NCBI GenBank assembly: GCA_023390985.1 | Contig: JAEWBU010000267.1 | Span: 14,846 to 78,845, forward strand | Source of the DNA: Pseudomonadota bacterium | GTDB taxonomy: Bacteria; Pseudomonadota; Gammaproteobacteria; Burkholderiales; Burkholderiaceae_C | DNA: 64,000 nt | Direction of reading: 5' to 3' | Shown here: positions 33,051 to 41,300 of the stretch, piece after piece | Numbering within the stretch: position 1 is the first letter of the stretch | How the letters are laid out: each line of letters begins with the position of its first letter | Position numbers and translations under genes: made by a program | Notes under the pieces: generated by a model | Told to the model about the DNA's origin: nothing | Database searches by the model: none | Seen by the model: only the letters and a program-made list of their open reading frames with translations

Positions 33051-34466
33051 TCAGTCTCCAATGCTCGGCTCCTCCACCAGCGCCACGCCGGTCGGCGTCA
33101 GCTTCAGCTCCCTCTCCCGCAGGTCGCAGCGGCTCACGCGGCTCTTGCGGATGGTCGCGAAGCGCCGCATGGCCGGCGACTTCATCATGTGCAGGTCCAG
33201 CACGTTGTCCGCCAGCGCCGACATGGTGGCGCTGTCCAGCACCAGCGCGCGGGTCGCGTCCATCTGCTCCACGGTGATCAGCGAGGTGGTGCCCAGCGCG
33301 CGCAGCTCGCTGGTGAGCGCGGCGAGGAAGGCACCGCCGCGGTCGCTGAATCCCGGCGTGGCCATCAGGCCGCCGGCGCCGTCGATCACCACGCGCGCGT
33401 GGCGGCTTTGGGCCACGCGCTCCAGGATGCCCGCGGCGAGTTCGTCCAGCATGTTCTCGCCGAACGACTGCCACATGAATTCCAGCGCGGCCGGGTCATC
33501 GGGCAGCCGCAGCCCCAGCGTCTCGGACACCTGCCGCAGCAGCGCCGGCGGCTCGTAGAAGCCGACGAACAGCGCGCTCGCGCCGGGCCGGGCCTGGGCC
33601 GCGAAATGCAGGGCGAGGGTGGTCTTGCCGCATCCCGACGGACCCGACAGGGCGGTCACGCTGCCCTTGGCGTAGCCGTTGATGTCGAACATCGCGTCGA
33701 GCCCGGCCACGCCGGTGCTGACGCCGATGCGCTGCACGCAGTCGGTCGGCCCCGGGCGCCGCGCCGATTCCAGGCGCGGGTAGATGACGATGCCCTGCGG
33801 CCCGATGCGGAACGAGTGGTTGCCGCGCAGCGTGCTGCTGCCGCGGAACTTGACCACTTCGATGTTGCGCTCGCGGCGCACGCCGAACGCCCGCTCGCGC
33901 AGCAGCACGATGCCGTCGACCATGGTCTGCTCGGCCGACACCGGGCGGTCCGCGTTCTCGCTGGTGAGCAGCAGCGTGGTGCAGCCGCTGAGGGTCGAGT
34001 GGGTCTGGATGTCGCTGATGAAGAGCTTGAGCTCCTCGTCCGACTCGGCCGCGCTGGCCGCCATCACCAGGCCGTCCAGCACCACGATGCCCGCCTGGTG
34101 CGACCGCATCTCGGTGCGCAGCAGCTCGATCACGCCCTTGAGGCCCTGGCTGCGCAGCGCGTGGAAGGCGCTCACGTAATAGATCTTCTCGGGCACCACG
34201 TCGGGACGGAAGAACGTGAAGCTCTCCATGTGCTGGAACAGCCGCGCGTGCGACTCGGCCAGCAGCGTGACGTACACGACCTTGCCGCCTCCGGCCGCAT
34301 GGCGGTGGACGATGTGGTTGGCCAGGATCGTCTTGCCCGCGCCGGGCGAGCCCTGGAAGATGTACACGCCCGAACGCAGCAGGCCGCCCCCCAGGATCTC
34401 GTCCAGGCCGGAAACGCCCGTGGGGATGCGGTCGATCGGCGATGCCTTCTCGGCGCCTGTGTTCAC
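33051..34466 (-). CDS. KaiC-like double-ATPase, left module
   Basis: This 471-residue protein has two RecA-like KaiC domains. CI: Walker A GSPGAGKT (39-46), Walker B IVVLDGL (127-133). CII: Walker A GPSGCGKT (275-282), Walker B RVVIDGA. The CI glutamate pair of cyanobacterial KaiC is reduced to Ala70-Glu71 and the CII pair to Tyr-Glu305. By eye, KaiC Ser431-Thr432 correspond to Ser416-Ala417, so only one phosphosite could remain. No kaiA or kaiB is present. It starts at GTG 34466 overlapping the kinase stop. Non-cyanobacterial KaiC proteins often serve in stress or redox signalling with kinases. Confidence 0.93.
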   Translation of the reverse strand: MNTGAEKASPIDRIPTGVSGLDEILGGGLLRSGVYIFQGSPGAGKTILANHIVHRHAAGGGKVVYVTLLAESHARLFQHMESFTFFRPDVVPEKIYYVSAFHALRSQGLKGVIELLRTEMRSHQAGIVVLDGLVMAASAAESDEELKLFISDIQTHSTLSGCTTLLLTSENADRPVSAEQTMVDGIVLLRERAFGVRRERNIEVVKFRGSSTLRGNHSFRIGPQGIVIYPRLESARRPGPTDCVQRIGVSTGVAGLDAMFDINGYAKGSVTALSGPSGCGKTTLALHFAAQARPGASALFVGFYEPPALLRQVSETLGLRLPDDPAALEFMWQSFGENMLDELAAGILERVAQSRHARVVIDGAGGLMATPGFSDRGGAFLAALTSELRALGTTSLITVEQMDATRALVLDSATMSALADNVLDLHMMKSPAMRRFATIRKSRVSRCDLRERELKLTPTGVALVEEPSIGD

Positions 34467-35236
34467 GTACTGCCTTCCTTCCTGCCCGCGGCCCGGGCCG
34501 GCACCAGCGGCAGGCTCACGAGGAACCGCGAGCCGCCCTGCGCCACCGGGGCCACGTCGATCACGCCTTCATGCGCGGCCACCATGCGGCCGACGATCCA
34601 CAGCCCGAGGCCGAAGCCGGCGCGGTCGCGCGTGTTGGCGACCACGCGCTCGAACTTCTCGAAGATCCTCGACCGCGCGGCGGCGTCGATGCCGGGGCCT
34701 CCGTCCGTCACCTCGAAATGGGCCATGCCGCTCTCGTCGGCCCAGGCCTTCACGCGGACCGGGCTGCCGTCGCCGTACTTGAGCGCGTTGTTCACGAGGT
34801 TGGAGAGGATCTGCTCCACCATGTGCGCGTCCCAGAAGCCCTGCGGCTCGCCTTCGACCTCGGCAGCCAGCGCGGCGCCATGGAAGGCCGCCTCGTCCGC
34901 GTGGGACTCGACGACGTTGCGCACCAGCTCGGCGACGTCGACGCGGCTGGGCGACAGGTGCATCCCGGATGAGTTCAGCCGGCTCACGTCCAGCAGCACG
35001 ACCGCGCGGCGGACATAGCGGTCGACGGTGCGCCGCGTGCGCTCGATCTCCGCACGCAGGGTCTCGCTGCCCTCGCGCGCCGCCATCATCTCGAGCGCCG
35101 CCATGCGAAGCGCGAGCGCGTTGAGGGGGGAGCGCAGTTCATGCGCGGCGATGGCGAGGAAGTCGTCCCGCGCGGCAACGGCCTGCTCCGCACGCTCGAG
35201 GCGCGCCGACAGGTTGTCGTCGGGGGATTGGATCAT
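34463..35236 (-). CDS. Soluble sensor histidine kinase, left module
   Basis: This 257-residue kinase has only a short coiled N-terminus before the HisKA domain (His32 in DDFLAIAAHELRSPLNAL) and the HATPase_c domain (N box LSNLVNNALKYG, G1 VTDGGPGID, G2 GFGLGLWIVGRMV). It has no transmembrane or PAS sensor, so its input must come from a partner, plausibly the KaiC protein. ATG 35236 starts MIQSPDDNL; upstream in-frame starts at 35263 and 35305 are less likely. It heads the leftward operon. Confidence 0.92.
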   Translation of the reverse strand: MIQSPDDNLSARLERAEQAVAARDDFLAIAAHELRSPLNALALRMAALEMMAAREGSETLRAEIERTRRTVDRYVRRAVVLLDVSRLNSSGMHLSPSRVDVAELVRNVVESHADEAAFHGAALAAEVEGEPQGFWDAHMVEQILSNLVNNALKYGDGSPVRVKAWADESGMAHFEVTDGGPGIDAAARSRIFEKFERVVANTRDRAGFGLGLWIVGRMVAAHEGVIDVAPVAQGGSRFLVSLPLVPARAAGRKEGST

Positions 35237-35359
35237 TCGGTGTTGGCGCCGCAGGTCGAGCATACCCGACGCTCCTGCCGGACGGGTGCGGCGGCCCGTT
35301 GGCATGCGTACCTACAAGTCGCGTCGCATCGCGCCGTTAGGGTAACGCTCGCCGTCGAT
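35237..35359. promoter_or_regulatory. Divergent promoter region at the centre of the mirrored KaiC modules
   Basis: This 123-base gap separates the two divergent kinase genes. It contains the perfect dyad CGTTA-GGG-TAACG at 35335-35347, 13 bases before the right kinase ATG, and a GTACCTAC sequence at 35308-35315. Both operons must be transcribed from here, so it is the likely control point of the whole system. Confidence 0.5.
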
Positions 35360-36466
35360 ATGGACCCACACGCATCTGCGCACCCCATTCCCGCCGCACG
35401 CCACGTGCTTGGCGTGAGGCTGCGCGCCCTCGCGGAAGTCACCGCGCGCTGGCGGCAGGACGGCATCCGCAACCTGCCCGCCCCGCTGGCCGACTGGCTG
35501 CTGGACGCCCTGCGGCATCGCCTCGAGACTGCGGCGCCGTCCGCCTCGCCGGCCGCGCGGCAGGTACTGGCGCCCGGATGGCCCGAAGCGGGACTGGACG
35601 CGGGCATCGCGCTGTTCGACCGGCTGGAGCACGACTGCCTCGCGGCCCTGCTGCAGGCCGGAGGGCTGGACGCGGCCGCCCTCGAAGCCGTGCACGAGGT
35701 GTTCAGCGAAGTCCGCGCGGCCTTGGCCGCACGGGGCGGCGAGCGCGCGGCGACCCAGACCGTGCAGCAGGCGCTGGCGGCGCGCGACCGGCAGCTCTCG
35801 ATCGCCACGCATGAGCTGCGCACGCCGATCGCCTCCATCCTGCTGAACCTGGACCTGCTGGAACGCACGGCGCGGGCCCGCGGGTCGCTCGATGTGGACG
35901 CGGTGGGCCGCCTGCTCGCCGTGCCGTCGCGCCAGCTGCGGCGGCTGACCCGGATGGTGGACCTGCTGCTGGATGCAGCGCAGGTCGAGAACGAGCGCCT
36001 GGTGCTGCAGCCGGAGCCGGTGGACCTGTGCCAGCTCGTCCACGAGTCGGTGGCGCGGCTGGCCGAGATGGCGCGCGAGGCGGGCTGCAGGCTGGACATG
36101 CAGGGCTGCGCGCCGGTGGTGGGCCGCTGGGACCGGCTCCGGCTGGAGCAGGTCGTCAGCAACCTGGTGACGAACGCGATCAAGTACGGCGGCGGCCGCA
36201 TCGAGGTGAGCACCGGGGAGAATGGCGGCGAGGCCGGCCTGTCGGTGCGGGACCATGGCGCTGGGATCGCCGCCGAGGACCAGCAGCGCATCTTCGAGCC
36301 GTTCGAGCGGCTCGCCCGCAACTCCGCCGAAGAGGGCGCGGGTTTGGGCCTGTACATCGTCCGCGAGATCGTCCGCGCGCACGGCGGGCGGATCTCCATC
36401 GACAGCCGGCCCGGCGCCGGCGCGACCTTCACCGTGCACCTGCCGATCGAGCGCGAGGAGAACTGA
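35360..36466 (+). CDS. Soluble sensor histidine kinase, right module
   Basis: This 368-residue kinase has an N-terminal helical domain of about 140 residues without membrane segments or a recognised family, then HisKA (His151 in LSIATHELRTPIASIL) and HATPase_c (LVTNAIKYGGG, VRDHGAGIAAEDQQRIFEPFERL, GAGLGLYIVREIVRAHGG). Its N-terminal region is absent from the left-module kinase, so the two may sense different inputs. ATG 35360 was chosen because the residues upstream are divergent-promoter sequence. Its stop overlaps the next ATG (TGATG). Confidence 0.92.
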   Translation: MDPHASAHPIPAARHVLGVRLRALAEVTARWRQDGIRNLPAPLADWLLDALRHRLETAAPSASPAARQVLAPGWPEAGLDAGIALFDRLEHDCLAALLQAGGLDAAALEAVHEVFSEVRAALAARGGERAATQTVQQALAARDRQLSIATHELRTPIASILLNLDLLERTARARGSLDVDAVGRLLAVPSRQLRRLTRMVDLLLDAAQVENERLVLQPEPVDLCQLVHESVARLAEMAREAGCRLDMQGCAPVVGRWDRLRLEQVVSNLVTNAIKYGGGRIEVSTGENGGEAGLSVRDHGAGIAAEDQQRIFEPFERLARNSAEEGAGLGLYIVREIVRAHGGRISIDSRPGAGATFTVHLPIEREEN

Positions 36467-37965
36467 TGGCGAGCCAGCGAAAGAAGCCCGCGACCCCACC
36501 ACCCACCGACGAGCCGGACCGCATCGAAAGCGGCATCCCGCGCCTGGACTTCATCCTCAAGGGCGGATTCTTCCGCGGCGGCATCTACACGCTCTACGGT
36601 CCGCCGGGGGCCGGCAAGACCATCATGGCCAACCAGCTCTGCTTCAACCACATCGGCAAGACCGGGCTGCCGTGCGTGTACTTCACGATCCTGGCCGAAT
36701 CGCATTCGAAGATGGTGCGCCACCTGTCGAGCCTGAAGTTCTTCGACGCCCGGGCCGTGGGCAGCAAGCTCAAGTACATCTCGGGCTACCAGACGCTCAA
36801 GGATGAGGGCCTGAAAGGCCTGCTGCGGCTGCTGCAGGCCACGGTGATGCAGGAAAAGCCCAGCATCCTGATCATCGACGGGCTCGAGTCGGTGGAGCAG
36901 GCCGCCGGCCAGCGGCTGGACGCCAAGGAGTTCCTGCAGCAATTGCAGGCGTTCACCGCGATGACCGGCACCACGACCCTGCTGTGCGCGGTCGAGAGCG
37001 TAGGCTCGGCGCGGCGCGACGAGAACGCGATGGTGGACGGCGTGATCGAGCTGTCGGACCAGCTCATCGGCCCGCGCGCCGTGCGCGAGCTGACGGTGCA
37101 CAAGTTCCGCGGCTGCGGCTACCTGCGCGGCAGGCACGAGGTGGAGATCACCGAGAACGGCGTGCAGATCCACCCGCGTACCGAGATCCAGTTCGACCAG
37201 CCGCCCGCGCACGCCACGGAAGAGCGGCAGCGCATGGCGTTCGGCGTGGCGGAACTGGACCGCATGATGAACGGCGGCATCCTGTCCGGCTCCACGCTGG
37301 CGCTGCTGGGCGCGCCGGGCTCGGGCAAGACCACGCTGGGCCTGAGCTTCCTGGTCGAGGGCGCACGGCTCGGGCACAAGGGCATGTACTTCGGCTTCTT
37401 CGAGCCGCCGCCCCGGCTGATGGAGCGGGCCGAGGCGATGGGCATCCCGCTGCGTCGCCACGTGGACGACGGCACCATCGAGCTCATCTGGCAGCCGCCG
37501 CTGGAGCACTACATGGATGCGCTGGCCGAGTCGCTGCTGGAGCGCGTGCGTTCGGAGAAGGAGGCGCGGCGCCGGCTGTTCATCGACGGCGTGCAGGGTT
37601 TCGCCGCGGCCGCGGTGTACGAGGACCGCCTGCCGCGCTTCCTGTCGGCATTGACCAACCAGCTGCGCACCTGGGACGTGACCACGCTGATCTCGGATGA
37701 GCTGCCGCTGTTCGGCTCCGAGGTGGAACTGCCCAACCCGGAACTGGCCCACGTGGTGGAGACGGTGGTGCTGCTGCGGTACGTCGAGCTGAAGTCGCAG
37801 TTGCACCGGCTGGTATCGATCATGAAGATGCGCGAGAGTCCGTACGACACCTCGATCCGCGAGTTCACCATGGACGACCGCGGCATCCAGGTGAGCGGCT
37901 CGTTCGACAGCGCCGAATCCATCCTGTCGGGCTATGCCCGCAGCCGCCGCGGAGACGACAAGTGA
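36466..37965 (+). CDS. KaiC-like double-ATPase, right module
   Basis: This 499-residue protein has two KaiC domains. CI: Walker A GPPGAGKT (45-52), Walker B ILIIDGL. CII: Walker A GAPGSGKT (282-289), Walker B LFIDGV. Its C-terminus VVETVVLLRYVELKSQLHRL...MKMRESPYDTSIREF follows cyanobacterial KaiC closely, but the Ser431-Thr432 positions read Ala428-His429, so autophosphorylation there is impossible. The catalytic Glu pairs read Ala77-Glu78 and Phe-Glu313. ATG 36466 overlaps the kinase stop and its own stop overlaps the receiver gene. Confidence 0.94.
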   Translation: MASQRKKPATPPPTDEPDRIESGIPRLDFILKGGFFRGGIYTLYGPPGAGKTIMANQLCFNHIGKTGLPCVYFTILAESHSKMVRHLSSLKFFDARAVGSKLKYISGYQTLKDEGLKGLLRLLQATVMQEKPSILIIDGLESVEQAAGQRLDAKEFLQQLQAFTAMTGTTTLLCAVESVGSARRDENAMVDGVIELSDQLIGPRAVRELTVHKFRGCGYLRGRHEVEITENGVQIHPRTEIQFDQPPAHATEERQRMAFGVAELDRMMNGGILSGSTLALLGAPGSGKTTLGLSFLVEGARLGHKGMYFGFFEPPPRLMERAEAMGIPLRRHVDDGTIELIWQPPLEHYMDALAESLLERVRSEKEARRRLFIDGVQGFAAAAVYEDRLPRFLSALTNQLRTWDVTTLISDELPLFGSEVELPNPELAHVVETVVLLRYVELKSQLHRLVSIMKMRESPYDTSIREFTMDDRGIQVSGSFDSAESILSGYARSRRGDDK

Positions 37966-38315
37966 AGACCATCCTGGTGGTCGACGACGAACTCGACCTG
38001 CTGCAGACCATCTGCGCCACGCTGGAGCTGGGCGGCTACCAGGCGGTGGGCGCCGGCAACGGCCGCGCCGCGCTGGACCAGCTCGCCAAGTCGGTGCCCG
38101 ACCTGGTGCTGACCGACGTGATGATGCCGTACGTCACCGGCTACGACCTGGTGGGCCGCATCCGCAAGATGCCCGAAGGAAAGAAGCTGCCCGTGATCCT
38201 CATGAGCTCGATCGACCCCGAGCTGCATCCGCACGGCAGCTGGGACCGGGTGCTGCGCAAGCCGTTCTCGCTGGACGGACTGCTGGAGACGATCGAGGAG
38301 CTGGTGGGGACCTGA
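37962..38315 (+). CDS. Single-domain response regulator of the right KaiC module
   Basis: This 117-residue CheY-like receiver has the acidic pair Asp8-Asp9, phosphoacceptor Asp52 (LVLTDVMMPYVTGYDL) and Lys100 (LRKPFS). No output domain is attached. It starts at GTG 37962, overlapping the KaiC stop (GTGA). It mirrors the receiver at 32643-33026. Its 3' end is four bases from the stop of the giant fusion gene on the other strand. Confidence 0.93.
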   Translation: MKTILVVDDELDLLQTICATLELGGYQAVGAGNGRAALDQLAKSVPDLVLTDVMMPYVTGYDLVGRIRKMPEGKKLPVILMSSIDPELHPHGSWDRVLRKPFSLDGLLETIEELVGT

Positions 38316-38319
38316 AGGC

Positions 38320-41300
38320 TCAGGCCGGCACCGCCTGCTCCGCTTGCGCGGCGGCTTCCTTCCCGCCGACGCGCAGGTCGAAGCTGTTGCTCGCGCCCGG
38401 CGGCGGGTCCATCTCGCGGTCGAAGCGGACGTTCACCCGCCAGCCGGCCGGCTCCTGCGAGACGGTCAGCACCGCGAAGCCGTCGCCGCGCGCGGGGTAC
38501 GACGTCTTGACGGTGCACTCGTAAGCCGCGCCGTCGTACTTGAACCCGAACGTCTCCTCACCGGCGAAGTCCTCTTCGATGCCGTTGGCGAACGGGTAGG
38601 GCGCGTACAGCGCCGAGCTGTGGACCGAATGGGCGACCACCACGCCGGGCTCGCCGGACTTGCGGATCTCGATGCGGCAGACGTTGGAGACATGGGCGTC
38701 GCCCGACAGGAGGAAGACGTCGTCCTGCCCGCGCGCATGCACCTTCGCCAGCAGTCGGTGCAGCGAGCAGGGAAAGCCATCCCAGGCGTCGGAGCGGACC
38801 GCGGCAGCCGGGTCGTCGGCGACCCGTGTTTCGAGATGGCGAGGAAGCACCATGGGCGCGGAGACGAAGAACCGCGGGCCCGGAGTGGCCTTGTCGGCGA
38901 GCCACCGATCGAGTGCATCGGCCTGGTCGTCGCCGAGCATGCTCGCGTCGCCGACCGTGGCGGCGGTGCGCGGCGTGCGCAGGGTCCGCGCGTCGGCCCA
39001 GAAGAACGGCAGGCCGTGCACCGGCGTGGCGTGCCACAGCCGGGGCCGCACGGGGCCGGGCATGTCTTCGTCGCACTGGTGGCGCAGGAACTCGCGGATG
39101 CCGATCCGGCCCAGCCGCTCCGATGGCCCCGGACCGGGCTCGAAGTTGTCCGCGATCTCGTGGTCGTCGGCCCGCATCACGGCCGGCAGCCGCGACAGCA
39201 CCGATCGCGGCCCGCGCGCACCGAAGAAGGCTTCGTAGGACACGCGGAAACGATCGTCGAGCCGGCGTGGATCGAACAGGCCCGCCGTGGCGTCGGCGTA
39301 GATCTGGTCGCCGGCCAGCACCAGGAACTGCGGTACGGCGAGCGTCTCGCGCCGGCCCTCCAGCAGGTCCAGCAGCCGCAGGTAGGACGCGTCGCTCGGC
39401 CCGGGCGGTGCGGAACGCTCCGGCGTTCCGGGCGGCGTGCGATCCAGGATGTCGCCGGGGTACTGGCAACTGGCCAGCGCGAAGCTGCGCGTGGAGGACG
39501 CCGACGGATCGCGCCTCGGCGGTGGGCGCAGGATGCCCAGGCTGAGCTCGACGACGGGCGCGCGCTCGAAGGCCCGCCGCACCGATTCCGCCATCGCGTG
39601 CACGATGCGCCTGGTGAGGTCCTGGGCACCCTCCGCCCCGGCCAGGGCGATGTTGTCCGGATCGGCCGCCATGCCCGCGAGGCCCGCCAGGCCGCGGCCG
39701 CCCGGCGAACGCGAGGCGACGCGCATGGCCAGTTCGGCGTCGCAGCGGGCCACGCCCGGCTGCAGCGCGGCCGACTGGCTGTAGAGCACCAGCACCAGGA
39801 TGCCGTCGGCGCCTTCCGCGGGCGTGCGGCCGTCCAGCTCGAAGGTGTAGCGCGTGGCCAGCTCGTTCGGCGAGACCGGTGACAGCGCCCGCCAGTCCAC
39901 CCGCTCGGCCAGCACCTGTTCCGTGGGCGCCATCGGGCGGCCGGCGTCGTCGACGGGCGCGTAGCGGTCGCCGTGGCGCACCACCGGGATCAGCAGCGCG
40001 GCGACGGGCGCGCCGTTGGCGCCCTCGTCACCCAGCGAGCAGCGCTCGTGGCCCTCGAACGGCGGCGGCAGGCGCACGCCGTGGGCCGGAATGCGCGCGG
40101 CGAAGCTGATGCGGATGCCGCCCGCCGGCTCCCTCACCACCGGAGCGAACGGTGCCTCGAGGTAGCGGTTCATGTCCTCGAACATGGCCGCGGCCGGACG
40201 GCCGATCAGCAGGTCCTGGTGGCCCGCGTCGTACAGGATCGGCTGGAAGGCCTGCGGGCTCTCGAACCGCGCATCGCTGTCCGTCAGCACCTTGCGGTAG
40301 TGCGCGGGCGTGCGGTTGGACACCAGGCCGTTCTGGCGGCCGTGCACGTGCAGGATCGGGAAGCGCAGCTTCTCGCGCAGGCGGTCGGGTCGCACGAAGT
40401 CGTTGAATCCCTGGCGGGTGGTGATGGCCTTCAGCCGCGCGAAGTGCACCGCCTGCGACACCGTCTCGATGCTCAGCGGGCCGAAGTGGTCGTCGATGCA
40501 GTCGAGCATCTCCTGCGGCAGGTTGTTGACGTTGAAGTCGCGGCCGTAGAGCGCATCCATGCGATGCCGCGTGCCCACCCAGGGCGTGCGGCGCCAGGGC
40601 GGCCAGAACGGGTTCTCGCGATCGAACTCCTCCTCCGGGTAGGGCAGGGTGGCCAGGAAGCGGTCCATCAGCCGGTCCTTGTGCGAGCGCGGGCCGGACG
40701 GGCGGAACTCGTAGTCCTCCATGGGCAGGAAATGCCGCAGGTACTGCATCGCGTAGGCGCGGAAGGTGTTGTCCGGCGTGAAGACCACGGCCGGCGCGAC
40801 CTGCGACATCACCAGCCGCCGGATGCGGTCCGGCAGCTCGCGCCGCAGCGGCAGGAAGCGCTCGCGCGGCGACTCCGATCCCAGCAGCGCCATGCCCAGC
40901 ATCGCCGAGCCCATGCAGTGCGCGAACACGTCGATCCTGTCCGCGCCGGTGAGCGCACAGACCTGGTGGACCGCCACCGGGATGTCCGCCATGCCGACCT
41001 GCTCGAAGGTCCAGGGCTCGCGCGCATGCGGCATGCCGGCGCTGGTGCGCAGGTCGGCGATCCAGACGTCGCGGCCGCGGTCCCAGAGCGACGATGCCAC
41101 GTTGGGCCGCACCGAGTGGTGCGCGAAGGTCGTGCCGCTGGCGCTGTAGCCGTGGATCAGCAGGATGGGCGTGAAGAGCGCCTCGCGCGCCTGCGGGTTC
41201 GCGTCCAGCGTCCGCGATCGCCGGGCCGGGGAGAACGGGTAGTGCGTGAGCCGCACCATCACCGGCCGGCCGTCGCGCAGGCCGGCCACCGGGAACTCGT

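Noticed and set aside
31812..35018. 1068-codon plus-strand frame across glxR and the left KaiC module
   Set aside because: It crosses several motif-complete genes on both strands and has shadow-frame composition.
32643..38315. A complete Kai circadian oscillator
   Set aside because: No KaiA or KaiB homologue is present and the KaiC phosphosites are altered; clock function cannot be claimed.
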